This document shows positions 56,264-64,000 of a DNA stretch of 64,000 nt, in pieces. The stretch is from Desulfobulbaceae bacterium. Its GTDB lineage: Bacteria > Bacteroidota > Ignavibacteria > Kapaibacteriales > UBA2268. Both the position numbers and the translations under genes were made by a program. Under the pieces are notes generated by a model. That model was given only the letters and a program-made list of their open reading frames with translations. It did no database searches and was not told where the DNA came from. Position 1 is the stretch's first letter. Each line of letters begins with the position of its first letter. The DNA lies in the NCBI GenBank assembly GCA_018335795.1, contig JAGXRP010000066.1:1-64000 (forward strand), given 5' to 3'.

Positions 56264-57406
56264 ATGAGCGAAATTGAAAACGGAGAAAAGCCGTTACTTT
56301 TGATTATTGATGATAGTAAAGAAAATCTTCATTTTCTTTGCGACATATTCGATGAATACCGCAAATCCGTTACTGTTAGCGGACTTGAAGGTATAAATTT
56401 GGCAAATAGTCTCAAGCCAGATTTGATTCTGCTTGATATACTTATGCCTGAAATTAGTGGTTTCGACGTCTGTAGGGCAATTAAAGAAAACCCCGACAAC
56501 AAAGATATCCCAATCATATTTCTTTCGGGCAAATCGAAATTAGAAGATGTCGTAAAGGGGCTAAAACTTGGCGCAGTAGATTATATTACTAAGCCTTTCG
56601 AGCAAGAAGAACTCAAAGTTCGTGTCAAGACCAATCTCGAACTCAAAGCATCTAAAGATTTGATTAAGCGGCAAAGTGAGAAATTAGCAGAGTTGAACGA
56701 AGATTTCAGGCATTTCTTGTCAATAGCAACTCATGATTTAAAAAACTCATTATTAGTCATACAAGGATTCACCAAACTTCTAACTGAGCGTTATCACAAA
56801 TTTTCAGACTCTGAAAAATTGGATTTGCTTTCGGATATTTCGTTCACCGGCGAAATGATGTTCAAGATAATTATGAATTTAAGTTATGTTACTCGTTTAG
56901 AAGAGGGTAAAGTCCAACCATATTATACAGAATTTGATATTAATTATTTATTAGATGATTCGATTAAATATTTTAAAGAAATCGCAAACAGCAAAAATAT
57001 TAATATTAATTATATTAATAAAATTAAACAATTAAGTGTTTTCCAAGATTTGTCATTGATTAAAGAATGTATTGATAATGTTTTATCAAATGCCATCAAA
57101 TTTTCACCATTCAAGACCCAAATTACTGTCATAGCTTATAGCGAATCTATCAACAAAGACATGCGGCAAATGTTTGTAGTCGAAGTAGAAGACGAAGGTC
57201 CAGGCATTAAGGAAGAAGAACAGGCATTACTTTTCAAGAAATTTGCACGATTGTCATCACCATCAACAAATCACGAAATTACAACCGGGCTTGGGTTGGC
57301 GATTACTAAAATGATTGTTGAATTGCTCAAAGGGGAACTTAGCTTTTCTTCACAATTTGGCAAGGGTACAAAATTTGTTCTCAAATTTCCCGTAAATGTT
57401 GATTAG
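56264..57406 (+). CDS. response regulator - histidine kinase hybrid
   Basis: LLIIDDSKENL...PDLILLDILMPEISGFDVCRAIK...KPFEQEELKVRV (receiver); SIATHDLKNSLLVIQGF (H-box); EDEGPGIKEEEQ, GLGLAITKMIVE (HATPase). Confidence 0.9.
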   Translation: MSEIENGEKPLLLIIDDSKENLHFLCDIFDEYRKSVTVSGLEGINLANSLKPDLILLDILMPEISGFDVCRAIKENPDNKDIPIIFLSGKSKLEDVVKGLKLGAVDYITKPFEQEELKVRVKTNLELKASKDLIKRQSEKLAELNEDFRHFLSIATHDLKNSLLVIQGFTKLLTERYHKFSDSEKLDLLSDISFTGEMMFKIIMNLSYVTRLEEGKVQPYYTEFDINYLLDDSIKYFKEIANSKNININYINKIKQLSVFQDLSLIKECIDNVLSNAIKFSPFKTQITVIAYSESINKDMRQMFVVEVEDEGPGIKEEEQALLFKKFARLSSPSTNHEITTGLGLAITKMIVELLKGELSFSSQFGKGTKFVLKFPVNVD

Positions 57407-57413
57407 TAAAACT

Positions 57414-60400
57414 CTATTCATAACTCAAGGTAAGCTCAACTCTGTTATTATTCAGCTTTTTCTCTGATTTGCTGTCAGCTATAGGATATAATGGACCTCG
57501 TCCACTTGAAAGTAATCGGCTTCTGTCTATTCCCTTATTATAGAGATATGAAACTACTTCTGCAGCACGTTTCAATGACACATCTAAGTTTTCTTGCATA
57601 GTGCCTGAATTATCCGAATGACCTTCAATTTTCAAAATCAATTTAGGATTAGCTTTCATATGCACTGCAATCTTGTCTAAATATAACTTCATTTCCTTAT
57701 CAAGAAAAGTTATACGAGATTTTTTGAATATCAAAGGACTAATTTTGCCGTGACCAATATCATATTTTGGTTCATCAATTACAGTACCAGCATTTATTGT
57801 CTTTTCAATTGTGCTATTCTTTTCGCCAACATTTGTAGAATCTTTCATTTCATCCATTTTCTTGATAATCTGTGTATGACGACTTGTAGCTAATCCTCCA
57901 ATCTCATCGTCGGAGCCAATAAATTCAAAATCATCTTTGTCATCTTGACTTGGAGCTACATCACTAATAATTGCGAAACTAATATTACCAACGTAGTCTC
58001 CATCTTTTGACGGTTTGATGCTGAACTCTATTTCGCTCGGGATTGAAATGCTATTTAATATCTTTAATTGGTTCGAATCCAACTGTGCAATATAGTCACC
58101 TACAGGTATTCCATTGAAAAAATATGAACCATCTGAGAAAACCAGAACGCTTGTCGAATAGCTAGAATCTTTGCTCTTTATATTAACCCTCATACCACCG
58201 AAGCCTTGATTTCCACTTTCTGTCTTTTTCGATACTGAACCTTCGACAAAACCACTAATGTGGCAAGCTATATCTATAGATTTGTATGAGTATGGCGATG
58301 CAATAAACGAAAACTCTGTTAATTTGGGGATTGTTGCAGGATTTGAAAAGGATTCTGTGTTAACTCGAATATTGTATTTTGAATTTGGGATTAGATTACT
58401 CAGTATTTTATATTTGCCAACATTGCTTTTATGCACTAATGAACCTAAAACGGAAAAATCGCCTTCTGGAATCAATTCGTCTTCATTATCGAATGTATTA
58501 TTATAATTCACATCATTATAAAATCTTATTGCCGCAGAGCTTTTGCCGTATATCGAAGAAGAACCCATTGAATTCAGAAATGACAGCCTAAGATTCTGAG
58601 AATCAAACTCAACCGAACCACTTAGGTCTGATGAATAAACTGCATCTCTGTCTTGGTTGAAATCAGCATTGGAATTACTTCTGAGAGCGGCTAAATTCAT
58701 GTTAATACCTATTTTCAAATTTGATAACTTGTTGTACGTGTAGTAAACATAATTGGCATTGATTGCAATGTTCTTTTCCAATTGCAACTGCGAACCTGCA
58801 GATATAGAATTAATTTCCCAATTATCGGGGTTAACATAAGTCGAAAAGTTTAAGTTGAGTCTCCTAAGCACACTTAACAATTTTGCAACATTACCGAATG
58901 AGTATGTAGCACTTATTGATAAATTCTGCGTTGAATTGCTTATTTTCATTGCAACATCTCGTATAGTTAAATTATGTCTGATTGAAAAATTCATTCCACC
59001 CATATAAAAATTAAGGTTTGAGTATATATTACTTGTATTGAAATTCAGGAAGGCTTCCCTCGAACCATTTACCGAGAGTGAAAAAGGTAATGAAAATACA
59101 CGGTTGAACGAAGCAATCAAATTTATAGAATTTTTCTTATGGTTATAATCAGAATTAGTTTCAAAATGTGTGTAGGAGATCTCGAAATTTCCCAAAGAGT
59201 TTGAAGGGAGTTTGATTCCGGCTTCAAATATTCCTCTGTTTGTTGCAGTAAGATTTAATAGAGTATTGTTGTAGATATTTACAGCTGCTTGGTTTATCAG
59301 ATAAACGTCATCTGATAACTCTTCCTTAATAGCCGAGATTGAAGTTGTTAGCCACGAAAAAACACCCATATTGATTGAAGCGTCGGCGATTTTCAATCCT
59401 GAATTCTCATCTTGACCGGCAGCAATTGAATATCTCAACTCACCGGGTACTAATAATTGAGATGGGATATTCAGTACTTTCTCTTCGGTTATGAATTCAC
59501 CTCTTTCCCCGTATAACTTCACTTTGATATTGGTCAATCCGTACGTGATTGGTATTTCGAATCTATAGTAGCCATTAATATCTGCTTTTTTGATTTCGTA
59601 TAGCTGATCTGCCAAATATAGTTCAACAGTCCAATCCGGTTCGATTATATCTTCAATCACATAATCTGTAAAAGCATTAGGTAACTTGGATGTTTCGTTT
59701 GTAATCTGGATTCCTTTCAGACTATAGTAGGGTTTTCGAAATCCTTTACCTGAAGAATTTCTGTATGCCATATTTTGGATGTTACCTAAGGATATAGACT
59801 GAACCCAGTCACTCTCGACCAAATATCTCCAACGAAAACGGTCCTGATAATCAAATTCATCAGAGTAAAATCTCCCGAATATATTATATTGAAATTCACC
59901 GCTGAACAATTCTAAACCTGTGTTCAGATTAAAATTATAACTCTGATAATTGGTACTCTGAGAAGTTCCAATAGTATAATCAAGTATGCCGCCGTTAAGT
60001 ATGGTGAATATTCGGTCGGATATAACCGGGAAATTAAACTCATCTTTTGAATTGGTTTCGAACAAGTTTATTCTTTGTTCAGTTCGGATTGCTCTGAGAA
60101 AGGGCAATTCGTAATCTGATTGAACTGTAATTGAAAGACTGTTGAATAGTGTTCTAAACTTCAATTTAAACAAATCTTCGAGCAAATCTGTCCTGATGAA
60201 TACCTGGAAATCGGTAGCAAACCACGAATCGTCATTCAGTTGAGATATTATGCCTTCAATATCTCTGATTTCCTTCAACTTGAAATCAACTACGAATGAG
60301 CTATCCGCATTATTTACATATCCCTCAAACCGCTTGTTTTCTTTGGAGATATAATAGATTTTGAAGTAGCTTAGAACTTCTTCAAAAGGCAAATAAATAC

Positions 60401-60557
60401 TATCATTTTGGATATAGACAATGAAATCGGACGAATACTTTTGATATACTAATCCGAAAATTGCTTCTTCCCTCGATTCACGTGCTTCAATATTAAAGCT
60501 CGCAAAAAATATTAAGGGCAGAAATAAAATTATGTATCCGCCCGAGTTTTTCATCAT
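57414..60557 (-). CDS. fimbrial-usher-like outer-membrane protein with C-terminal OmpA domain
   Basis: N-terminal LPFEEVLSYFKIYY...DDSWFATDFQVFIRTDLLEDLFKLKF...LPF (sigma-type usher-like); plug/barrel PDWTVELYLADQLYEIKKADINGYYRFEIPITYGLTNIKVKLYGERGEFITEEKVLNIPSQLLVPGELRYSIAAGQ; C-terminal LILKIEGHSDNSGTMQENLDVSLKRAAEVVSYLYNKGIDRSRLLSSGRG. Confidence 0.75.
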   Translation of the reverse strand: MMKNSGGYIILFLPLIFFASFNIEARESREEAIFGLVYQKYSSDFIVYIQNDSIYLPFEEVLSYFKIYYISKENKRFEGYVNNADSSFVVDFKLKEIRDIEGIISQLNDDSWFATDFQVFIRTDLLEDLFKLKFRTLFNSLSITVQSDYELPFLRAIRTEQRINLFETNSKDEFNFPVISDRIFTILNGGILDYTIGTSQSTNYQSYNFNLNTGLELFSGEFQYNIFGRFYSDEFDYQDRFRWRYLVESDWVQSISLGNIQNMAYRNSSGKGFRKPYYSLKGIQITNETSKLPNAFTDYVIEDIIEPDWTVELYLADQLYEIKKADINGYYRFEIPITYGLTNIKVKLYGERGEFITEEKVLNIPSQLLVPGELRYSIAAGQDENSGLKIADASINMGVFSWLTTSISAIKEELSDDVYLINQAAVNIYNNTLLNLTATNRGIFEAGIKLPSNSLGNFEISYTHFETNSDYNHKKNSINLIASFNRVFSLPFSLSVNGSREAFLNFNTSNIYSNLNFYMGGMNFSIRHNLTIRDVAMKISNSTQNLSISATYSFGNVAKLLSVLRRLNLNFSTYVNPDNWEINSISAGSQLQLEKNIAINANYVYYTYNKLSNLKIGINMNLAALRSNSNADFNQDRDAVYSSDLSGSVEFDSQNLRLSFLNSMGSSSIYGKSSAAIRFYNDVNYNNTFDNEDELIPEGDFSVLGSLVHKSNVGKYKILSNLIPNSKYNIRVNTESFSNPATIPKLTEFSFIASPYSYKSIDIACHISGFVEGSVSKKTESGNQGFGGMRVNIKSKDSSYSTSVLVFSDGSYFFNGIPVGDYIAQLDSNQLKILNSISIPSEIEFSIKPSKDGDYVGNISFAIISDVAPSQDDKDDFEFIGSDDEIGGLATSRHTQIIKKMDEMKDSTNVGEKNSTIEKTINAGTVIDEPKYDIGHGKISPLIFKKSRITFLDKEMKLYLDKIAVHMKANPKLILKIEGHSDNSGTMQENLDVSLKRAAEVVSYLYNKGIDRSRLLSSGRGPLYPIADSKSEKKLNNNRVELTLSYE

Positions 60558-61399
60558 ATTCCATCAAGGTCCACTACAAAGCTTTCGCTGAGAGGTTCGA
60601 ATGGAACTTTGAAATCATCCGGAACATCTTTATGTTCGTTAGACATTGAGAATTCTACTCTGTAACGACCATTATTGAAGAATTTTTTATCAAACTTGAA
60701 TGCTCGAGTGCCGGAAAAATAAAATGGGGTCATTTCTTTGGTTTCGGCAACTAATTTTCCTGACATATCAAACACTTTCATTGCCGATGTCCCCAAAAAT
60801 GGTGCATTACCGCCTTTCTGTACATCAACCATTATATTAACTTTCGCAGAATCGGCAAAAGCGCGAACCGGGCTAACGCTTATTTCACAATGTGTTTGCC
60901 CTTTATCAACAATGAGAGCTGATATTAGTGTGAAGTGGATGTCAATCTGGGCTGTAATTTTATCTGTATAAGTAGTGTCAACTTCTTGGGGAGGATTCTT
61001 AGATAAAACATGTATTCGCCCAAAGTAGGTACCATCAGGTGCGTCAGACATATTACCGAGCATGAATTTTACGACCTGCTCCTCATTTCCTTTCAGTAAC
61101 AGTCTTTTTGGGAACACTCTTACGTAAGGAGTAGCAGACCATTTTGCTTCGGGGATTGTATCTCCATATACTAAGCTGTAGTTGCCTAATGAGTCGTAAT
61201 TGGGGTATCCGAACATAATATCAATAATTACTTCTTTAGTTTCATTTGACATATTCAGAATTTTCAAATTACTTGCTCGATTTTTTTGGTTCAGAAATAC
61301 TGCTTGTGGATATAATCCAATTTGCGAAAGCATTTCGGTACTTAAAAAAATCAATGACAATACAATTATTATAGCAAATTTTTTCATCTCAAACTCCAA
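60554..61399 (-). CDS. PapD-like periplasmic pilus chaperone
   Basis: GLYPQAVFLNQKNRASNLKILNMSNETKEVII...YVRVFPKRLLLKGNEEQVVKFML; 4-nt overlap with the usher gene; internal ATG (MKKFAIII) may be the true start. Confidence 0.75.
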   Translation of the reverse strand: MEFEMKKFAIIIVLSLIFLSTEMLSQIGLYPQAVFLNQKNRASNLKILNMSNETKEVIIDIMFGYPNYDSLGNYSLVYGDTIPEAKWSATPYVRVFPKRLLLKGNEEQVVKFMLGNMSDAPDGTYFGRIHVLSKNPPQEVDTTYTDKITAQIDIHFTLISALIVDKGQTHCEISVSPVRAFADSAKVNIMVDVQKGGNAPFLGTSAMKVFDMSGKLVAETKEMTPFYFSGTRAFKFDKKFFNNGRYRVEFSMSNEHKDVPDDFKVPFEPLSESFVVDLDGI

Positions 61400-61447
61400 G
61401 ATTATATTTCAATTTAAATTATTAACGCGAATAAATCAATTTATTAG

Positions 61448-61900
61448 TTAATTGTCCACATATTCTACTGCAATTTCGGGGTCTAATTTATAAATGCCCG
61501 ATTGTGAATTTGACAATACTTCAATTGATAGAACTTTAATAGTCACAATGTATGTACTTTGCTCACTGACATAAATACTTGATTCGTGAAATGGAAATTC
61601 AAAACCACTAATTGGTCCTGTTTTCCATTCGGTGTTGACTTTGATAAACTGATTTCCTGTATCCTTCAGTTTTGTAATTCTAATTGGACGGTCTTTTTGG
61701 CACTTAATTACAAATTTAATCACCTGTTCATCATCTGCGAATACTCGTTTTGTACCGGCTGGAATACTTTCAATGTTGAGATTATCAATTATAACTATTG
61801 ATAACGCATCTTTCTCATTAACATCAAATGCAAAACACACATGTTGATTAATAAAACAAGCGAGTAACAACGTTAAAAATATTTTTATTATTCTTTTCAT
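61448..61900 (-). CDS. secreted beta protein, putative minor pilin/adaptor
   Basis: Signal peptide MKRIIKIFLTLLLACFINQHVCFAF; C-terminal beta strand IYKLDPEIAVEYVDN; immediately upstream of chaperone-usher genes. Confidence 0.55.
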   Translation of the reverse strand: MKRIIKIFLTLLLACFINQHVCFAFDVNEKDALSIVIIDNLNIESIPAGTKRVFADDEQVIKFVIKCQKDRPIRITKLKDTGNQFIKVNTEWKTGPISGFEFPFHESSIYVSEQSTYIVTIKVLSIEVLSNSQSGIYKLDPEIAVEYVDN

Positions 61901-61910
61901 TTTTGTTAAT

Positions 61911-61942
61911 AAATGCACCCATATTTGACTATGGGTGCATTT
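61911..61942 (-). promoter_or_regulatory. perfect 13-bp intercistronic stem-loop
   Basis: AAATGCACCCATA-TTTGAC-TATGGGTGCATTT, perfect inverted repeat between two pilin-operon genes. Confidence 0.8.
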
Positions 61943-61960
61943 AATAGTTATTCAATAAAC

Positions 61961-62443
61961 TCACAAACCCTCGTAACAGTATTCTATACCTAATTCGTAT
62001 TCTTTCAATCCAATAGTCGCTGTGCTTGCATCAATTTCGTCGAGCTTATAAAATACATCGAAGAATGATTCCGCAGGAAAATCAGGGATTGTAAAGACTC
62101 CTGTATTACCCGGAACCGGCAAATTGCCAGGTCCGTACCACGCTCCCGAAAGAACAGGGTCACCCGGGTCTTCAGGTAATGCAATAGGACCTAAAAAGTT
62201 AATTTGGACATTTCTACCCGGTTCGCCTGCGATTTTGAAAATCCATTCATTGTCGGCAGTTAGAATTCTTGCTTGACCTTGAATCAATTCGAATAACGAA
62301 ATACTGAATGGTGCTGTTACATTCAGAGGCACGATAACTGTAGCGGTCATAGTACCAACTTCACCTACGCTCTGGTTATGTGTTTGTGCGAGCACACTAC
62401 CCGAAAGTAGTAAAAAGACCAAACAACAAGCTATCTTTCTCAT
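61961..62443 (-). CDS. DUF4402-like pilin subunit
   Basis: Signal peptide; GEVGTMTATVIVPLNVTAPFSISLFELIQGQARILTADNEWIFKIAGEPGRNVQINF. Confidence 0.65.
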   Translation of the reverse strand: MRKIACCLVFLLLSGSVLAQTHNQSVGEVGTMTATVIVPLNVTAPFSISLFELIQGQARILTADNEWIFKIAGEPGRNVQINFLGPIALPEDPGDPVLSGAWYGPGNLPVPGNTGVFTIPDFPAESFFDVFYKLDEIDASTATIGLKEYELGIEYCYEGL

Positions 62444-62474
62444 GATATCACCTTTAGGTTAAATTATTACAAAA

Positions 62475-62981
62475 TTAAAGATTTCTGTATTTGCCTCTGG
62501 CATTGACAGTAAATGTTTTTACTCCAACAGAAGTGGCATTTATAGCATCTATTTCTGTAATTTTGAATGTAATCCAACCAATATCTCTTGGTGAATTTTC
62601 CCAATACCAATTTTGATTTAACGGATATCCCGGGAATGAGAATGTCATAGGAGGCATTTCTTCGTAAAATTCCCACCAACCAACAATTTTAACTCCATCA
62701 ACGTCTGCCGGTTTGTAAAGATTGAAATCAACAATATATGGCGCTTCTCTACCCATTTCGAATAACAAAATTCCTTCGGGAGGAGTGAGTATTCTTTTTT
62801 GTCCAAATATTGCTTCAGGAACAGGATTGCCATTTGGGATATTGGCTGTTATATCGACAATATAGAATGGTTTAATTACTTTTGCTGTCAAAGTGCCACT
62901 TTCAGGAACCGGTGTGTTGTGTTGAGCTAATAAACACCCAAATGCTCCCAAGAAAACGATAAAAACGATAAGCTTTTTCAT
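62475..62981 (-). CDS. DUF4402-like pilin subunit
   Basis: Signal peptide MKKLIVFIVFLGAFGCLLAQ; VPESGTLTAKVIKPFYIVDIT; C-terminal TFTVNARGKYRNL. Start corrected to the internal ATG. Confidence 0.6.
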   Translation of the reverse strand: MKKLIVFIVFLGAFGCLLAQHNTPVPESGTLTAKVIKPFYIVDITANIPNGNPVPEAIFGQKRILTPPEGILLFEMGREAPYIVDFNLYKPADVDGVKIVGWWEFYEEMPPMTFSFPGYPLNQNWYWENSPRDIGWITFKITEIDAINATSVGVKTFTVNARGKYRNL

Positions 62982-63056
62982 ATTACTCTCCATAAATAAA
63001 TTTTTTAATATTAATTTTTTAATACAATTGGAAAATTTTTGAAGTATTTTCCGAAC

Positions 63057-63593
63057 TTATATGTTGTGGTATTGTGCTGAAACTTTTTGCACGAACCTTC
63101 TATAGCCCGGTTCTGCATTCTCGTACGCCCAAACCCAATTGTAATCAATGTGCAAATAATACTTACCTGTAGTACTCAAACTTACAATTTCCTTACCGGC
63201 GCTAAAATTCAGAATAGGAATGCTTTGAAGTGGTGTACCAAGAGGTGGTTTAGGGGTACCTCTTAGAACGAAATTAATTTCAACGTTGTCTTGAATAGTT
63301 TCAAATTCGATTGATAATTCGATTGCACTTCCTGCCTCCCCTGAATATGTAAAGTAACTTCTTTTATCCGAATCTTCATGTTCATGAGTTCCTAAATTAT
63401 ATTTTGAACCAACCGGGACAGTTGGGAAATTCAGGAAATCATCATGAACATTAGGGCTTACAGATAGCGGAATTATAATATGGCAGACTAAATTGCCCGT
63501 TTCAGGAACCGAAGAATTGAAATTTACGTCTTGGGCATTTACATAAGCGATTGCCCCGAACATAAGTATTAATATTAAGATGCTTTGTTTCAT
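63057..63593 (-). CDS. DUF4402-like pilin subunit
   Basis: Signal peptide; VPETGNLVCHIIIPLSVSPNV; C-terminal QKVSAQYHNI. Confidence 0.6.
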   Translation of the reverse strand: MKQSILILILMFGAIAYVNAQDVNFNSSVPETGNLVCHIIIPLSVSPNVHDDFLNFPTVPVGSKYNLGTHEHEDSDKRSYFTYSGEAGSAIELSIEFETIQDNVEINFVLRGTPKPPLGTPLQSIPILNFSAGKEIVSLSTTGKYYLHIDYNWVWAYENAEPGYRRFVQKVSAQYHNI

Positions 63594-63653
63594 TTGAACC
63601 TCCGGTTGAATAGAAATGGCATTAAACTACATAGTCCTCTACCATTAGTCATA

Positions 63654-64000
63654 TTATAAGTTACTATACTTAGCGTCAACGTTAATTGTAAATACTTTTG
63701 TACCATTTGAAGTTGCCAAAGTGGCATCGACATTTGAAGTAGTGTAAACAACTACTGCTTTGCCATCATTGTCTAATGTGACTGTGCCTGTACCTGTCCA
63801 TGCGCCGTTAAGTACTACACCATCAACTGCATTAGGTCCGGTTCCGTTAATATCTACATCATATGGTAGATTTCCATATGTTGCTTCACCTTGGAGAGTA
63901 AATGTAATGTTTGCAACTATTGGTTTTACAAAACCGGTAATTACAGCACCGAGGTCAACGTCAGCTGTTTTAGTCCAAGTCAATGGTTGTATTACTGCTA
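63654..64000 (-). CDS. DUF4402-like pilin subunit, partial (runs off window end)
   Basis: Open frame AVIQPLTWTKTADVDLGAVITGFVKPIVANITFTLQGEATYGNLPYDVDINGTGP...KVFTINVDAKYSNL; the track's TTG start is probably internal. Confidence 0.7.
   Translation of the reverse strand, partial: AVIQPLTWTKTADVDLGAVITGFVKPIVANITFTLQGEATYGNLPYDVDINGTGPNAVDGVVLNGAWTGTGTVTLDNDGKAVVVYTTSNVDATLATSNGTKVFTINVDAKYSNL

Overview
The window looks like a Bacteroidota/Chlorobi-group type chromosome (the Ignavibacteria/Kapabacteria level is a guess), and it has two halves. (1) About 1-31,350 is the right part of an integrated mobile element. A minus-strand phage-like replication/recombination block (1-8211: DUF4373-like protein, AEP-like primase, PD-(D/E)XK-SbcC-like fusion, Sak4-like ATPase, DUF932, HTH and RHH proteins) diverges from a plus-strand repressor module (HTH protein, UmuD-like S24 protein, catalytically altered S24-like protein). 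This is followed by a ~20 kb, almost gapless plus-strand cargo block that looks like an anti-phage defence island: NERD-like SF1 helicase, HEPN-like protein, UvrD/RecB-like Fe-S helicase-nuclease, Type III Mod and Res, metallophosphoesterase-NACHT/STAND-like protein, a second HEPN-like protein, DUF262-HNH (GmrSD-like), and a HelD-like helicase. The element ends in a tyrosine integrase next to what looks like a displaced tmRNA 3' end with its terminator. No capsid, portal or terminase gene is visible, so prophage, satellite and ICE cannot be told apart. (2) About 31,400-64,000 is host-like envelope/secretion sequence. It contains four proteins with T9SS-type C-terminal sorting domains, a three-gene outer-membrane/TANFOR-like/FN3 cluster, a tandem-OmpA protein, a vWA protein with seven repeats, a response regulator-histidine kinase hybrid, and a minus-strand chaperone-usher-like operon. 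In that operon the usher-like protein carries a C-terminal OmpA domain and the subunits resemble DUF4402 pilins. All family calls come from motifs read by eye; no database search was run.
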